A stretch of DNA of 27,736 nt. Origin: Betaproteobacteria bacterium (lineage in GTDB: Bacteria; Pseudomonadota; Gammaproteobacteria; Burkholderiales; Ga0077523). Positions 1-7,937 of the stretch are shown here, piece by piece. The stretch is taken from assembly GCA_016713305.1 (NCBI GenBank), contig JADJPK010000026.1:1-27736 (forward strand). Reading direction: 5' to 3'. Within the stretch, counting starts at the first letter, position 1. Each line of letters begins with the position of its first letter. The position numbers and the translations under genes were made by a program. The notes beneath the pieces were generated by a model that saw nothing but the letters and a program-made list of their open reading frames with translations, was not told the origin of the DNA and made no database searches.

Positions 1-921
1 AAACAAGGGATGTTCGCCGCCAGCCGCGAGGTTCGCTTGTTGATGTCCGCAAAAGGCTGGAGGTAAGGCAGATGGACCATCGCGAAGAAGGACTGTTCGA
101 ACGGCTCCGAAATCCTCGAGACCTTGTCCAAGAGCACGTCGAGGGCCTCGTCCACCTGCTGGGGCACGCCCAAAGGCCGAAATACGCTGCCATGAATCTC
201 AACTACGTGCTGCCGTACTCGGCCTTCGTCAGCAGGGTTCGGGAGCAGGTTCTCGGCGAGGGTCGCGTGGAGATTCATCAGCGTGAAGCGGTCGAAGCCG
301 ACCGACGCGGCGTTGTCCACCAACAGCTCGATGGCGGCTTTGTGATTCAGAATCATCTGCGTCTCCATGGCCGCCTTGCCCGTTGCAGCTCTGCCTTTTT
401 CGATCAGCGTGCGCGTATCGAGCCGCGAATACGTGTTCCCCTCGAGATGGCTCGAAGCCCAGGACAAGTCGATGAGGAGTCGATCGAGGATCGCGCGGCT
501 GTACGTACCGGCGGGCTGGCGTACATTCGCGCTCGAACCGATCCGCCGAAGCCGCGCGCACAAAGGCCGGGACAGGTAGCGAGACACGTTGGGCCGGTAC
601 GATTCCAAGAACTCGCGCTGGTAGCCGACAGGCTTTCTTGCCGACAGTGGACGAGACACATAGTCGAGGATGTTCTGCCCGTCCGCAGAAAGCGATATGT
701 GCGCCGGAAACGGCGGCTCTGCTTCGCGAGTTGGCGATGCCGTCGGTCGAGCGAGGAGATAGCGCCTTGCGCGCGCGTTGCCAACCGCGGCGATGTGACC
801 GCTTTCGACCAGTAGGGACAGCCGTCTCTGAGCGGTTCGCCGCGACAGCGCCGGAAACGCAACCAGGATCTCGGCCAGCGTGGCGCCGAGTGGTGCCCTG
901 CGCGATCGTGCAGTAGAGCAT
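1..921 (-). CDS. Fic-family protein, 3' part missing at the window edge, N-terminal frameshift
   Basis: Fic proteins usually transfer AMP or another nucleotide part to a target hydroxyl. In one continuous minus-strand frame from about 887 to 1 I read an N-terminal winged-helix-like stretch (ALSRRTAQRRLSLLVESGHI), then a central part with SSHLEGNTYS, which fits the (S/T)xxxE(G/N) inhibitory-helix motif of class II Fic proteins. Next comes QMILNHKAAIELL, and near the window edge the Fic loop YLQPFADINKRTSRLAANIP. The canonical loop is HPFxDGNGR; here the catalytic His is Gln and the first Gly is Ile. No start codon lies in the main frame upstream. An ATG at 921 (MLYCTIAQGTT) or 943 joins it by a single indel near 888. 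The C-terminus lies outside the window. Family identity is firm; whether it is an active AMPylator is doubtful. Confidence 0.85.
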
Positions 922-1016
922 CCGGGAACGAGTTGGAGTGCATGGCGCGATTCGCAAGTGTCTGTAGCGCGATTTTGGCGCGATTCTTTGAACCGCGCTA
1001 CTGCCATTGGCGCAGT

Positions 1017-1541
1017 TCACTCCGGACAAGTGGCTTCCGGGCAGAAGCGATTTCGGAAACCCGGATCGAAGCAGTTGGCGCCCGCATCGAACTCCCCCAT
1101 CAACTTGTCGTCAATGAAGGCGTATCTCTGGCCGAGATTGGCGCCCTTGCAATCCTCTGCCCTCGACGGCAGGCAATCAGCCCCCCGTAGAACCCGCAGT
1201 TGAGCCGCGCGCGTCTCGGAAGGAATTGGCCTCGTGACGGGTTGCGGCCATTCCGAACATTTCGTCCAAGAGGAAGACCTCGTGTCTGGGTCGGTGCCGG
1301 CTGTCCGCCCACCCCCGGCTCCCCCGTAGTGCGGGCGGCCTTGCAGTTGTCTGCAAGTCGGCCCAATAGGTTGGCAATAAGTTGTTGGCCTTCGCCTATG
1401 GTGACACCGCGCCTCGGCATGAACGCACAGCACAAGTCCGCTGACCGAGTTCGCGAGGCCACACGGCGGGAAGCCGAGGCACAAGGGCCCCTTTCCGTCT
1501 CTGACGCCCAGCTCGCAGAGGACCTGACGCCATGACAACAC
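1017..1541 (-). CDS. Doubtful hypothetical ORF, Cys-rich C-terminus
   Basis: I do not recognise this. The stretch between the Fic gene and the small secreted gene has minus-strand frames that read partly like protein. One gives RRGVTIGEGQQLIANLL near 1370-1430. Another ends at 1017 with DDKLMGEFDAGANCF followed by three more cysteines. Joining them would need an indel, as in several neighbouring genes. No signal peptide, Shine-Dalgarno site or family match is visible, and overlapping plus-strand frames are equally long. It may be a frameshifted small gene or non-coding sequence. Confidence 0.2.
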   Translation of the reverse strand: MLSWRQVLCELGVRDGKGPLCLGFPPCGLANSVSGLVLCVHAEARCHHRRRPTTYCQPIGPTCRQLQGRPHYGGAGGGRTAGTDPDTRSSSWTKCSEWPQPVTRPIPSETRAAQLRVLRGADCLPSRAEDCKGANLGQRYAFIDDKLMGEFDAGANCFDPGFRNRFCPEATCPE

Positions 1542-2043
1542 TCAAGCAAGACCGCTACTCGTCGCACTCATCGCCACGTGCTGCACTGCACCCATGATGT
1601 TGCTCGCAGCCGGATATCCGAAGGAAGGAGGCATCGACACCGTCGAATGCATGGTGGCCGAAGGCCCGCGCACCGAGAGTGCCACGGGCGTGACCTTCGG
1701 TGGCATCGTGTCGCACAGCGTGGCCCATGCGCCCGGCGGTGGCCACGGCCCGCTGGACGAGTACAGCACCTACTGTGTCGCCACTACCTCGATGCGAAGT
1801 CGGGCAAAGGCCTGGCGCTGGGCGTGTGCGAGCAGACCGACGCCGACGGCGACAAGTGGGTCATGCGATTTCGGGACGAGGGCAAACCAGATGACGGGCA
1901 CCTTCGAGTTCGTGGCCGGCATCGGCAAGTACGAAGACGCGCGCATCAGCGGACAGTATCGGCCGGCTGGCCCGATGTTCTTCAGCGCGTCGGGCCGGCT
2001 GCAGCGCTGTCTGTACGTCACGGGGTCGTATCGACTGAAGTAG
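1532..2043 (+). CDS. Small secreted hypothetical protein (frameshifted)
   Basis: Reconstructed as about 170 aa. ATG at 1532 gives MTTLKQ, then a one-base shift near 1550 gives the hydrophobic core LLVALIATCCTAPMMLLA, a clear signal peptide that may be lipoprotein-like (Cys in the core). The mature part reads GYPKEGGIDTVECMVAEG, shifts near 1785 to LDAKSGKGLALGVCEQTDADG, and shifts again near 1890 to TGTFEFVAGIGKYEDARISG and a C-terminus LYVTGSYRLK before a TAG. The three pieces are collinear and lack stops, so a single gene with indels is the simplest reading. No family recognised. The alternating pattern of Gly and aromatic residues near the end suggests beta structure. A GC-rich stem-loop follows. 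Confidence 0.55.
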
Positions 2044-2080
2044 TCGTCGTGAGCGAGCTTCCCGACTGACCGAACGGAGC

Positions 2081-2113
2081 CGGGCGGTACGCACTGACGC
2101 CGTGCGCCGCCCG
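2081..2113 (+). terminator. GC-rich stem-loop after the secreted-protein gene
   Basis: CGGGCGG(TA)CGCAC pairs with GTGCGCCGCCCG around a 7-base loop, leaving a two-base bulge. It lies 38 bp after the stop at 2043 and before the convergent end of the ABC operon. No T-run follows on either strand, so an intrinsic terminator is only suggested; it may simply be an RNA-stabilising hairpin. Confidence 0.4.
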
Positions 2114-2386
2114 ACTCCATTGCTTCCCCAACCGTGGGTTGGGACGAGTACGTCGAGACCTGTCACTGCTCAGGCCTGACGCATCGGGTAGCCTGTCTTC
2201 GTCAAGACTATCAACCCTTACGGCGAACGTCGGCATGGCACCGAGCTGCCCGAGGCTGAGTCGACGGCCACCATGAACCCGGAAGGAGTGAACACCGAGC
2301 GCCGTTTCGACGGCACGCCGCGCCTTGGTCGGATCGCTTGCCGTCCACGCAGGCCCCCTCTGCCGCACCGTATGAGGCAGTGGGTG
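2114..2386. other. Intergenic stretch between convergent genes
   Basis: This lies between the stem-loop and the reconstructed stop of the dppF-like ATPase. Short open frames occur on both strands but none has a start with a Shine-Dalgarno site or a recognisable protein signature. I see no repeat or RNA structure I can support. Confidence 0.4.
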
Positions 2387-3373
2387 TCAGGCCACGGCGT
2401 GACACGCCACACGCCGCCCCGGCCCCACCACCGTGAGAGCCGGCGCGGAGGCGCGGCAGACCTCCGTCGCCTTCGGGCAACGGGCGCAGTAAACACAGGC
2501 GGAAGGCGAATTGGCGAGGGTGTCGGCGACAACGTCGGATGTCGACTCCTACAAGACCCGCGCATCCGCGCCTCGATTCGTCACGAACGCCAAAGCGACC
2601 AGCGACTTCGTGTAGGGGTGCAACGGATGTGCGAACAGCTCCTCGGCGGGTCCGATCTCGATGATCCGACCTCCCAGCATCACCGCCACGCGATCACTGA
2701 GGTGTCGCACGATTGCCAGATCGTGGGAGATGAACAGATAGGCCACACCCATCTTCTGTCGAATGTCGAGCAGCAGGTTGACGATCTGTGCCTGCACTGA
2801 CACGTCGAGCGCCGACACCGGTTCATCGCAAACCACCAGCGCGGGCCCGAGGGCGATGGCGCGCGCAATACCTATCCTCTGCCTCTGTCCACCCGAGAAC
2901 TCGTGCGGATAGCGATCCGCCATGTGCTCCGCGAGCCCCACCTTCGCCAGGAGCTCGGTCACGCGCTCGGCCCTTTGGACACGCCCCCCCGCCATCCCGT
3001 GCACGTCGAGCGGTTCGGCCACGATGTCCCGCACGGTCATGCGCGGATCAAGTGACCCGAACGGATCCTGGAAAACGGCCTGCAGCCGCCTTCGCACATG
3101 CCGCATGCGCCTCGAACTTGTCCGGGTGATCTCCTCGCCATCGAAGACGATCCTCCCGGACAGTGCCTCCACAAGCCGGAGCACCGCCAGTGCCGTCGTC
3201 GACTTGCCGCATCCGCTCTCGCCGACGAGGCCGAGGATCTCCCCGTGCCCGATCTCGAAGGACACGCGGTCGACAGCCCGCACGGGCGGCTTTCGCCACC
3301 TGCCCGCCGGCGGGTAGGTCACGACGAGTTCCTCGACTGACAGCAGCGGAAGGCCGCTGGTCGATCCGTTCAT
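2387..3373 (-). CDS. Dipeptide/oligopeptide ABC transporter ATPase, DppF/OppF type, with apparent internal stop
   Basis: Second ATPase of the peptide-type importer. Walker A is GESGCGKST, then a Q-loop VFQDPFGSLDP, signature FSGGQRQRIGIARA, Walker B VVCDEPVSALD and H-loop FISHDLAIV. ATG at 3373 overlaps the upstream ATPase stop as ATGA. The obvious open frame stops at a TAG (2549-2551) after HPYTKSL. In the same frame beyond it I read the typical family tail: SACVYCARCPKATEVC, then GPGRRVACHAVA and TGA at 2387. Another frame between about 2565 and 2500 reads SPTPSPIRLP, the usual linker of this tail. The TAG is therefore best explained by two compensating indels and the full protein is about 328 aa, normal for the family. 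The tail has the C-x5-C-x6-C...C pattern. Confidence 0.88.
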
Positions 3374-4341
3374 AGAACGCATGCGAAGAAGTGATCCGGA
3401 GTCGCCGCTTTCGGCGCGGGCTGCGAAGCATGGCAGTGGGACAGGGCATGGGCGCAACGCGGCGCGAATGCGCAGCCTGGAGGCAAGGCGGCGAGGTCAG
3501 GCGGCTGTCCCTCGACGGGTTCGAGACGCCGCCCACGGTCGAGGGCAAGGCTCGGGGCACACGCAAGCAGAGCGCGGGAATAGGGGTGGCGCGCGTCGGA
3601 GAGCAACGCATCCACGCGTGCAGTCTCGACGACTCGCCCTGCGTACATCACCGCGACCCGATCAGCGTAGCGGGCAACGAGTCCGAGATCGTGGGTGATG
3701 AGCAAGAGCGCGGCCCCGGTCTCCGTGATGAGTTGTTTCAAGAGGTCGAGCACCTGGGCCTGGACGGTCACGTCCAGGGCTGTCGTCGGTTCGTCGGCAA
3801 CGATCAGCCGAGGCCGGCACGCCAGCGCCATCGCGATCATCGCGCGCTGGCGCATACCGCCCGAGAACTGGTGCGGATAGGCCCGCATTCGCCCGCCCGC
3901 TTCGGGGATGCGCACGCGCTCCAGCAGGCCCCGCGCGACGTCCAGCGCACCGGTCCATGTCATGGCTCGGTGCTCGCGGGCGGGCTCCGCCACCTGGAGG
4001 CCGACAGTGAGTGCCGGGTTGAGCGAGGTCATCGGTTCCTGGAACACCATCGCGATGCGGTTGCCGCGCACGCCGCGCATGGCGCGCTCGTCGAGCGCGA
4101 GGAGATCCTGCCCCTCGAACAGGATCTCGCCCGCGACGATTCGCCCGGCGGGCTTCGGCACGAGCCGCAGCAGCGACAGCGCGGTGGCGCTCTTGCCCGA
4201 CCCCGACTCCCCCACGAGCGCGAGCGTTTCGCCCGCCGCCAGGTCGAACGAGACGTCGTCCACGGCACGCACCACACCGCGGTCCGTGCGGAAATGCGTG
4301 GACAGGCCCCGCACGCTGAGAAGAGGAGACTCGGCAGGCAT
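3370..4341 (-). CDS. Dipeptide/oligopeptide ABC transporter ATPase, DppD/OppD type
   Basis: 323 aa, intact. It powers import together with its DppF-type partner at the cytoplasmic face of the permeases. Walker A GESGSGKSAT, Q-loop MVFQEPMTSLNP, signature FSGGMRQRAMIAMALA, Walker B LIVADEPTTALD and H-loop LLITHDLGLVARYADR are all present. The C-terminal oligo_HPY segment starts at HPYSRALL and carries C-x5-C-x6-C (GCAFAPRCAHALSHC) plus a last Cys in FFACVL; this resembles the cysteine cluster of DppD-type ATPases, proposed to hold an iron-sulfur cluster. ATG (MPAESPLL) at 4341 lies 11 bp after the binding-protein stop. A longer open frame upstream of this ATG is the antisense shadow of the binding-protein gene. 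It overlaps the next ATPase by 4 bp. Confidence 0.93.
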   Translation of the reverse strand: MPAESPLLSVRGLSTHFRTDRGVVRAVDDVSFDLAAGETLALVGESGSGKSATALSLLRLVPKPAGRIVAGEILFEGQDLLALDERAMRGVRGNRIAMVFQEPMTSLNPALTVGLQVAEPAREHRAMTWTGALDVARGLLERVRIPEAGGRMRAYPHQFSGGMRQRAMIAMALACRPRLIVADEPTTALDVTVQAQVLDLLKQLITETGAALLLITHDLGLVARYADRVAVMYAGRVVETARVDALLSDARHPYSRALLACAPSLALDRGRRLEPVEGQPPDLAALPPGCAFAPRCAHALSHCHASQPAPKAATPDHFFACVL

Positions 4342-4352
4342 CGCGACCGGCC

Positions 4353-6056
4353 TCAGAACCCCATCTTCTTCTTCAGGTCCTGGTCGATCCAGATCCGGGC
4401 GTAGATCGGTGCCGGGCGATAGGCGGCCGCCCGCAGTTCGCCGCCGTAGTTCTTCACCCAGGGCCACCACGCGCTGTAGAGGTAGGGCGTGGGGAGCCAG
4501 AGGTAGGGTGCCTTGGCGAGAATGTCCCGGTTGAGCGCCTTCAGCATCTCCTGCCGCTTCTCCTCGTCGCGCTCGCGGTGGACGGCGTCGATGCCCCGGT
4601 CGAACGCGGGGTCCGACCACATCGAGGGGTTCCAGGTCTGGCCGGAGACGAAGCTCTTGCGCAGCGTGGAAATGGGATTCACGCGACCGCTCACCATGAA
4701 GTAACCGGACGCGTGCGTCTTCGTCGTCATGGCCGAAAGGAAAGCGCCGTACTCCATCGGCTGGATCTCCACCTTCACGCCCACCTGCTCGAGATACGCA
4801 GCCACGAGGGGCAGCAGGTCCAGGTGATCGGGCGAGCAGGAGCAGACTTGCACCTTGAACGCGAACCCGTTCGGATAGCCGGCCTCTGACAGCAGCTTCT
4901 TCGCCTTCTGCGGGTTGTAGCCGAACAGTTCCTTGACCGGGTCGGGCATCGCGGACAGCGGTTCGTAGTAGCCGAGATAGTCCGAAGACATGGGATACGC
5001 GAACAGCTCCGCATTTCCGCCGTAGTAGGCAGAGATGATCTCCTGCTTGTTCACCGCGAAATTCAGGGCACGGCGCACGCGGATGTCGTCGAAGGGTTTG
5101 CGGTCCACGCGCATCGCGAGAAAGGTGCCGTTCGTGGCCAGGTAGCGCGACCACTTCAGGGCCGGGACGGTCTTCTTCAGTTCGTCCGCGGCGTTCCATC
5201 GAATGACCTGGAGCAGGTCAAGCTTGCCGGCGCGGAGCATGGCGTGCTGCGTGGCTTCGTCCTTGATGGTGCGGGTCACCACCTTGTCGACGAAGGGAAT
5301 CCGGTAGAGCTGCCCCCCGAGGCGCTCCTTGTCCCAGTAGGCCGGATTGCGAGCGTAGGTGTTCGAGGTGCCCGGCACGACATCGGCCAGCGCGAACGGG
5401 CCGGTGCCGTTCGCATTCTTCCAGTTCGCGGCCCCGGCCTCGAACACTTCCTTGGGCACGATGGCCGACTGCACGCCCCACCCAAGCTTGTAGTCCCAGT
5501 CGGCCTGGTAGTGCTTGAAGTGAAAGATCACCCTGTACCGGTCCGCCGCCTCCACCTTCTCGATGTGCTCGTAGAACCCCGGAAGCTTCTTCGGGCTGCG
5601 GTCGTAGCGCTCGTAGGCATAGACGACATCGGCGGCGGTCAGCTCGCGCGTCGCCATCACGCCGGGCTTCTCGGGGAACATCACACCCTTGCGCAGCGTG
5701 ATCTCGACACGAAGCGGGTTATCCTTCAGCTTCCAGCTCTCGGCGAGCTCGCCGCGCACCGCATCCGCTGGAATCCACCCGTCGGCGATGAACGGGTAGC
5801 GCCCGCCCTTGTGCTTCGACTTGTCGAGGTCGGCCGCGAAGAGCTGCTCGTACATCTGCCCGGCGTCGTGCGGGAACTTCCAGTTCCAGTCGGCAGCGTC
5901 CCAGGTCAAGGTGGATAGGGCTACGTAGGGCGTGCCGACCTCCAGCGTGCCACCGTACTGCGGCTTCTCGATCTGCGCGACGGCCGGGCCGCCGGACGAC
6001 CCCAGCACGGCGGCGAGCACTGCGGTGCGAAACGCGGGCGGGAGGGTGAGCGACAT
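4353..6056 (-). CDS. ABC transporter substrate-binding protein, family 5 (SBP_bac_5)
   Basis: 567 aa periplasmic binding protein for the peptide-type importer. The first 27 residues form a signal peptide ending AVA before QIEKPQYGG. The mature protein shows family-5 features: GELAESWKLKD, then VEITLRKGVMFPEKPGV, TAADVVYAYER, NGTGPFALADVVPGTSN, VRRALNFAVNKQEIISAYYG and ANWKNANG. The start at ATG 6056 (MSLTLPPAF) is supported by AGGAG at 6069-6065, 8 bases upstream. The open frame continues upstream into the permease without a stop, but this comes from an indel in the permease end (see that gene). The family binds di- and oligopeptides, nickel, opines and other solutes; the sequence alone does not tell the substrate. 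Lack of a lipobox argues for a soluble periplasmic protein. Confidence 0.93.
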   Translation of the reverse strand: MSLTLPPAFRTAVLAAVLGSSGGPAVAQIEKPQYGGTLEVGTPYVALSTLTWDAADWNWKFPHDAGQMYEQLFAADLDKSKHKGGRYPFIADGWIPADAVRGELAESWKLKDNPLRVEITLRKGVMFPEKPGVMATRELTAADVVYAYERYDRSPKKLPGFYEHIEKVEAADRYRVIFHFKHYQADWDYKLGWGVQSAIVPKEVFEAGAANWKNANGTGPFALADVVPGTSNTYARNPAYWDKERLGGQLYRIPFVDKVVTRTIKDEATQHAMLRAGKLDLLQVIRWNAADELKKTVPALKWSRYLATNGTFLAMRVDRKPFDDIRVRRALNFAVNKQEIISAYYGGNAELFAYPMSSDYLGYYEPLSAMPDPVKELFGYNPQKAKKLLSEAGYPNGFAFKVQVCSCSPDHLDLLPLVAAYLEQVGVKVEIQPMEYGAFLSAMTTKTHASGYFMVSGRVNPISTLRKSFVSGQTWNPSMWSDPAFDRGIDAVHRERDEEKRQEMLKALNRDILAKAPYLWLPTPYLYSAWWPWVKNYGGELRAAAYRPAPIYARIWIDQDLKKKMGF

Positions 6057-6064
6057 CGTTCGGT

Positions 6065-6069
6065 CTCCT
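6065..6069 (-). promoter_or_regulatory. Shine-Dalgarno site that fixes the binding-protein start
   Basis: AGGAG on the minus strand, 8 bases before ATG at 6056. It shows that the binding protein is started independently and is not the tail of a permease fusion. Confidence 0.7.
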
Positions 6070-6085
6070 GAGTGGGCGGGCGAAG

Positions 6086-6977
6086 TCATGGCATTCCGCG
6101 CATGCGCGGAGTCGAGGACGTCGCGCAGCGCGTCGCCGAACATGTTGGCCGCGTACACGACGATGGTGAGACAGACGCCGGGGACCAGCACGAGCCAAGG
6201 CGCCTGGAACATGAAGGTGCGAGCGCTGCCGGACAGCATGCCGCCCCAGGTGGGTGTCGGCGGGGGAACCCCCAGACCGAGGAACGCCAGCCCAGACTCG
6301 GCCAGGATGGCCGTGCCCAGGCGCGTGGTGAAAAGCACGATGAGCGGCGGCATCACGTTGGGCAGGATGTGCCGCCACAGGATGCGGAGAACCGATGCCC
6401 CGATCGACCGCGACGCCAGCACGTAGGTGTGCTCCCGCACCGAGACCACGGCGCCGCGCACGACGCGCGAGCCGCCGATGCCGAGCAGCAGGCCGAGCGT
6501 GCCGATGATCTGCGGCAGGCCCGGGCCGAGCACGGACACGACGACGATCAGCACGATCAGCACGGGGAACGTCATCCAGGCGTCCACCACCCGCTGGACC
6601 ACGAGGTCCACGGCGCCGCCCGCATAGCCGCTGACGATCCCGAGGATGGCGGACACCAGCGTCGCGAGCGTTGCCGCCGCGAGGGCGACGATCATCGAGG
6701 AGCGCGCGCCGTGGAGAGCGCGGGACAGCAGGTCCCGGCCCAGATTGTCGGTGCCGAACGGAAACGCCCAGGACGGCGGCTCCAGGCGGTGCAGCGGGGC
6801 GATCTCGTTCACGCCGTGCGGCGCGAGCGCGCCGGCGAACAGCGCACACACGAGCGCCGACAGGAAGACGACGCCGCAGAGCGCGCCCAGCGGCTTGGTG
6901 CGGAACATCCGCGCAAGAAAGCCGTGGCGCACCCGTCGGAGCACGGGCACGGCAACGGGCGGGACGTCAGCGCGCAT
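6086..6977 (-). CDS. ABC transporter permease, DppC/OppC type (3' frameshift)
   Basis: About 296 aa. Inner-membrane permease with an N-terminal cytoplasmic lead (MRADVPPVAVPVLRR), a first membrane helix (GALCGVVFLSALVCALFAG), the DppC-type extracytoplasmic motif FPFGTDNLGRDLLSR, and the EAA loop (ASRSIGASVLRILWRHILPN), followed by GGMLSGSARTF. ATG at 6977 shares one base with the upstream permease stop (TGATG). Near the 3' end the frame reads DVLDSAHARNAM and runs on into the binding protein. Dropping one base at 6110 gives DVLDPRMRGMP and TGA at 6088-6086, which is the usual LDPRxR ending of this family. I therefore place the true end at 6086 and treat the apparent permease-SBP fusion as an indel. 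Confidence 0.88.
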
Positions 6978-7933
6978 CACCGGTACCGCACCTTGGGATC
7001 GAGCCAGCCGTAGCTCAGATCCACCAGGAGGTTGACGAGCGTCACCACCACGCCGACGACGAGGAACACGCCGGTGATCACCGGATAGTCCCGCTGCGTG
7101 ACCGAGTCGAGCAGCAGCAACCCCATCCCGGGGATGACGAAGATCTGCTCGACGATCACCGCACCGCCGAAGAGCAGGGGCGCCTGCAATCCTATCAGTG
7201 TCACGACGGGAATCAGGGCGTTGCGCAGCGCGTGCCGGAACACCACCCGCCGCTCCCCGAGGCCCTTCGCCCAGGCCGTGCGGATGTAGTCCTGCCGCAG
7301 CACTTCGAGCATCATCGTGCGCGTCATGCGCATGAGGATGGCCGACAGCGACGCACCGAGAATCACGGCGGGCACGAGCATCTGGGAGAGGTGGTGCAGC
7401 GGGTCCTCGGTGAAGGCAACGAAGCGCGTCTCGGGCACCCAGCCCCACCAGATCGAGGGAAACACCATCACCATTGTCCCGAGCCAGAACCCGGGAACGG
7501 CCAGCAGCAGGATCGCGAAGGAGCGCGCCGCGTAGTCGCCCGGTGTGTCCTGGCGCAGGGCCGAGTAGATGCCGATCGGCAGCGCCAGCGCCAGCGCGAA
7601 CACGAGGGCCAGCGCGCCGAGTTCGAGGGTGACCGGCAGACGGTCGAGCAGTTGTTGCGCCACGGGAGTGCCCTGCCACAGCGAGCGGCCGAAGTCGCCG
7701 GACAGCACGATACCGCCCAGCCAGCGCACGTACTGCTCGCCGAGTGGCCGGTCCAGGCCCAGCTCGTGGGCAAGCGCCTCCCGAGTCGCCTTGCCGGCGC
7801 TGACGTCGTTCTGGCTCAGCATGAGATCCAGGACGTCGCCGGGCACCAGACGGACCGTGACGAACACGATGAAGCTCGCGATGAGCAGTGTCGGCACCAG
7901 GGCGATCAGACGTCGCAGCGCGTAGGACCGCAT
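6977..7933 (-). CDS. ABC transporter permease, DppB/OppB type
   Basis: 318 aa, intact. Partner permease of the importer. MRSYALRRLIALVPTLLIAS is the typical DppB start with its first membrane helix, followed by VTVRLVPGD, the GLDRPLGEQYVRWLG motif, GDFGRSLWQGTPV, several hydrophobic helices, the EAA-type loop (DYIRTAWAKGLGERRVVFRH) and the end SYGWLDPKVRYR. ATG at 7933 lies 4 bases after the regulator stop, so regulator and transporter are probably co-transcribed. A second ATG at 7938 is out of frame. Confident for family, not for substrate. Confidence 0.94.
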   Translation of the reverse strand: MRSYALRRLIALVPTLLIASFIVFVTVRLVPGDVLDLMLSQNDVSAGKATREALAHELGLDRPLGEQYVRWLGGIVLSGDFGRSLWQGTPVAQQLLDRLPVTLELGALALVFALALALPIGIYSALRQDTPGDYAARSFAILLLAVPGFWLGTMVMVFPSIWWGWVPETRFVAFTEDPLHHLSQMLVPAVILGASLSAILMRMTRTMMLEVLRQDYIRTAWAKGLGERRVVFRHALRNALIPVVTLIGLQAPLLFGGAVIVEQIFVIPGMGLLLLDSVTQRDYPVITGVFLVVGVVVTLVNLLVDLSYGWLDPKVRYR

Positions 7934-7937
7934 CGCA

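Noticed and set aside
2384..2405. Inverted repeat GTGTCA...TGACAC
   Set aside because: It lies across the reconstructed stop of the dppF-like gene and is only 6 bp per arm; expected by chance.
3370..5199. A 609-residue ATPase with a long N-terminal extension
   Set aside because: The extension lies inside the binding-protein gene in another frame and is Arg/Pro-rich shadow sequence; the ATPase starts at 4341.
6096..6109. Perfect 14-bp palindrome CCGCGCATGCGCGG
   Set aside because: It lies in the coding end of the permease, is too tight to fold as an RNA hairpin, and is a likely chance event at this GC content.
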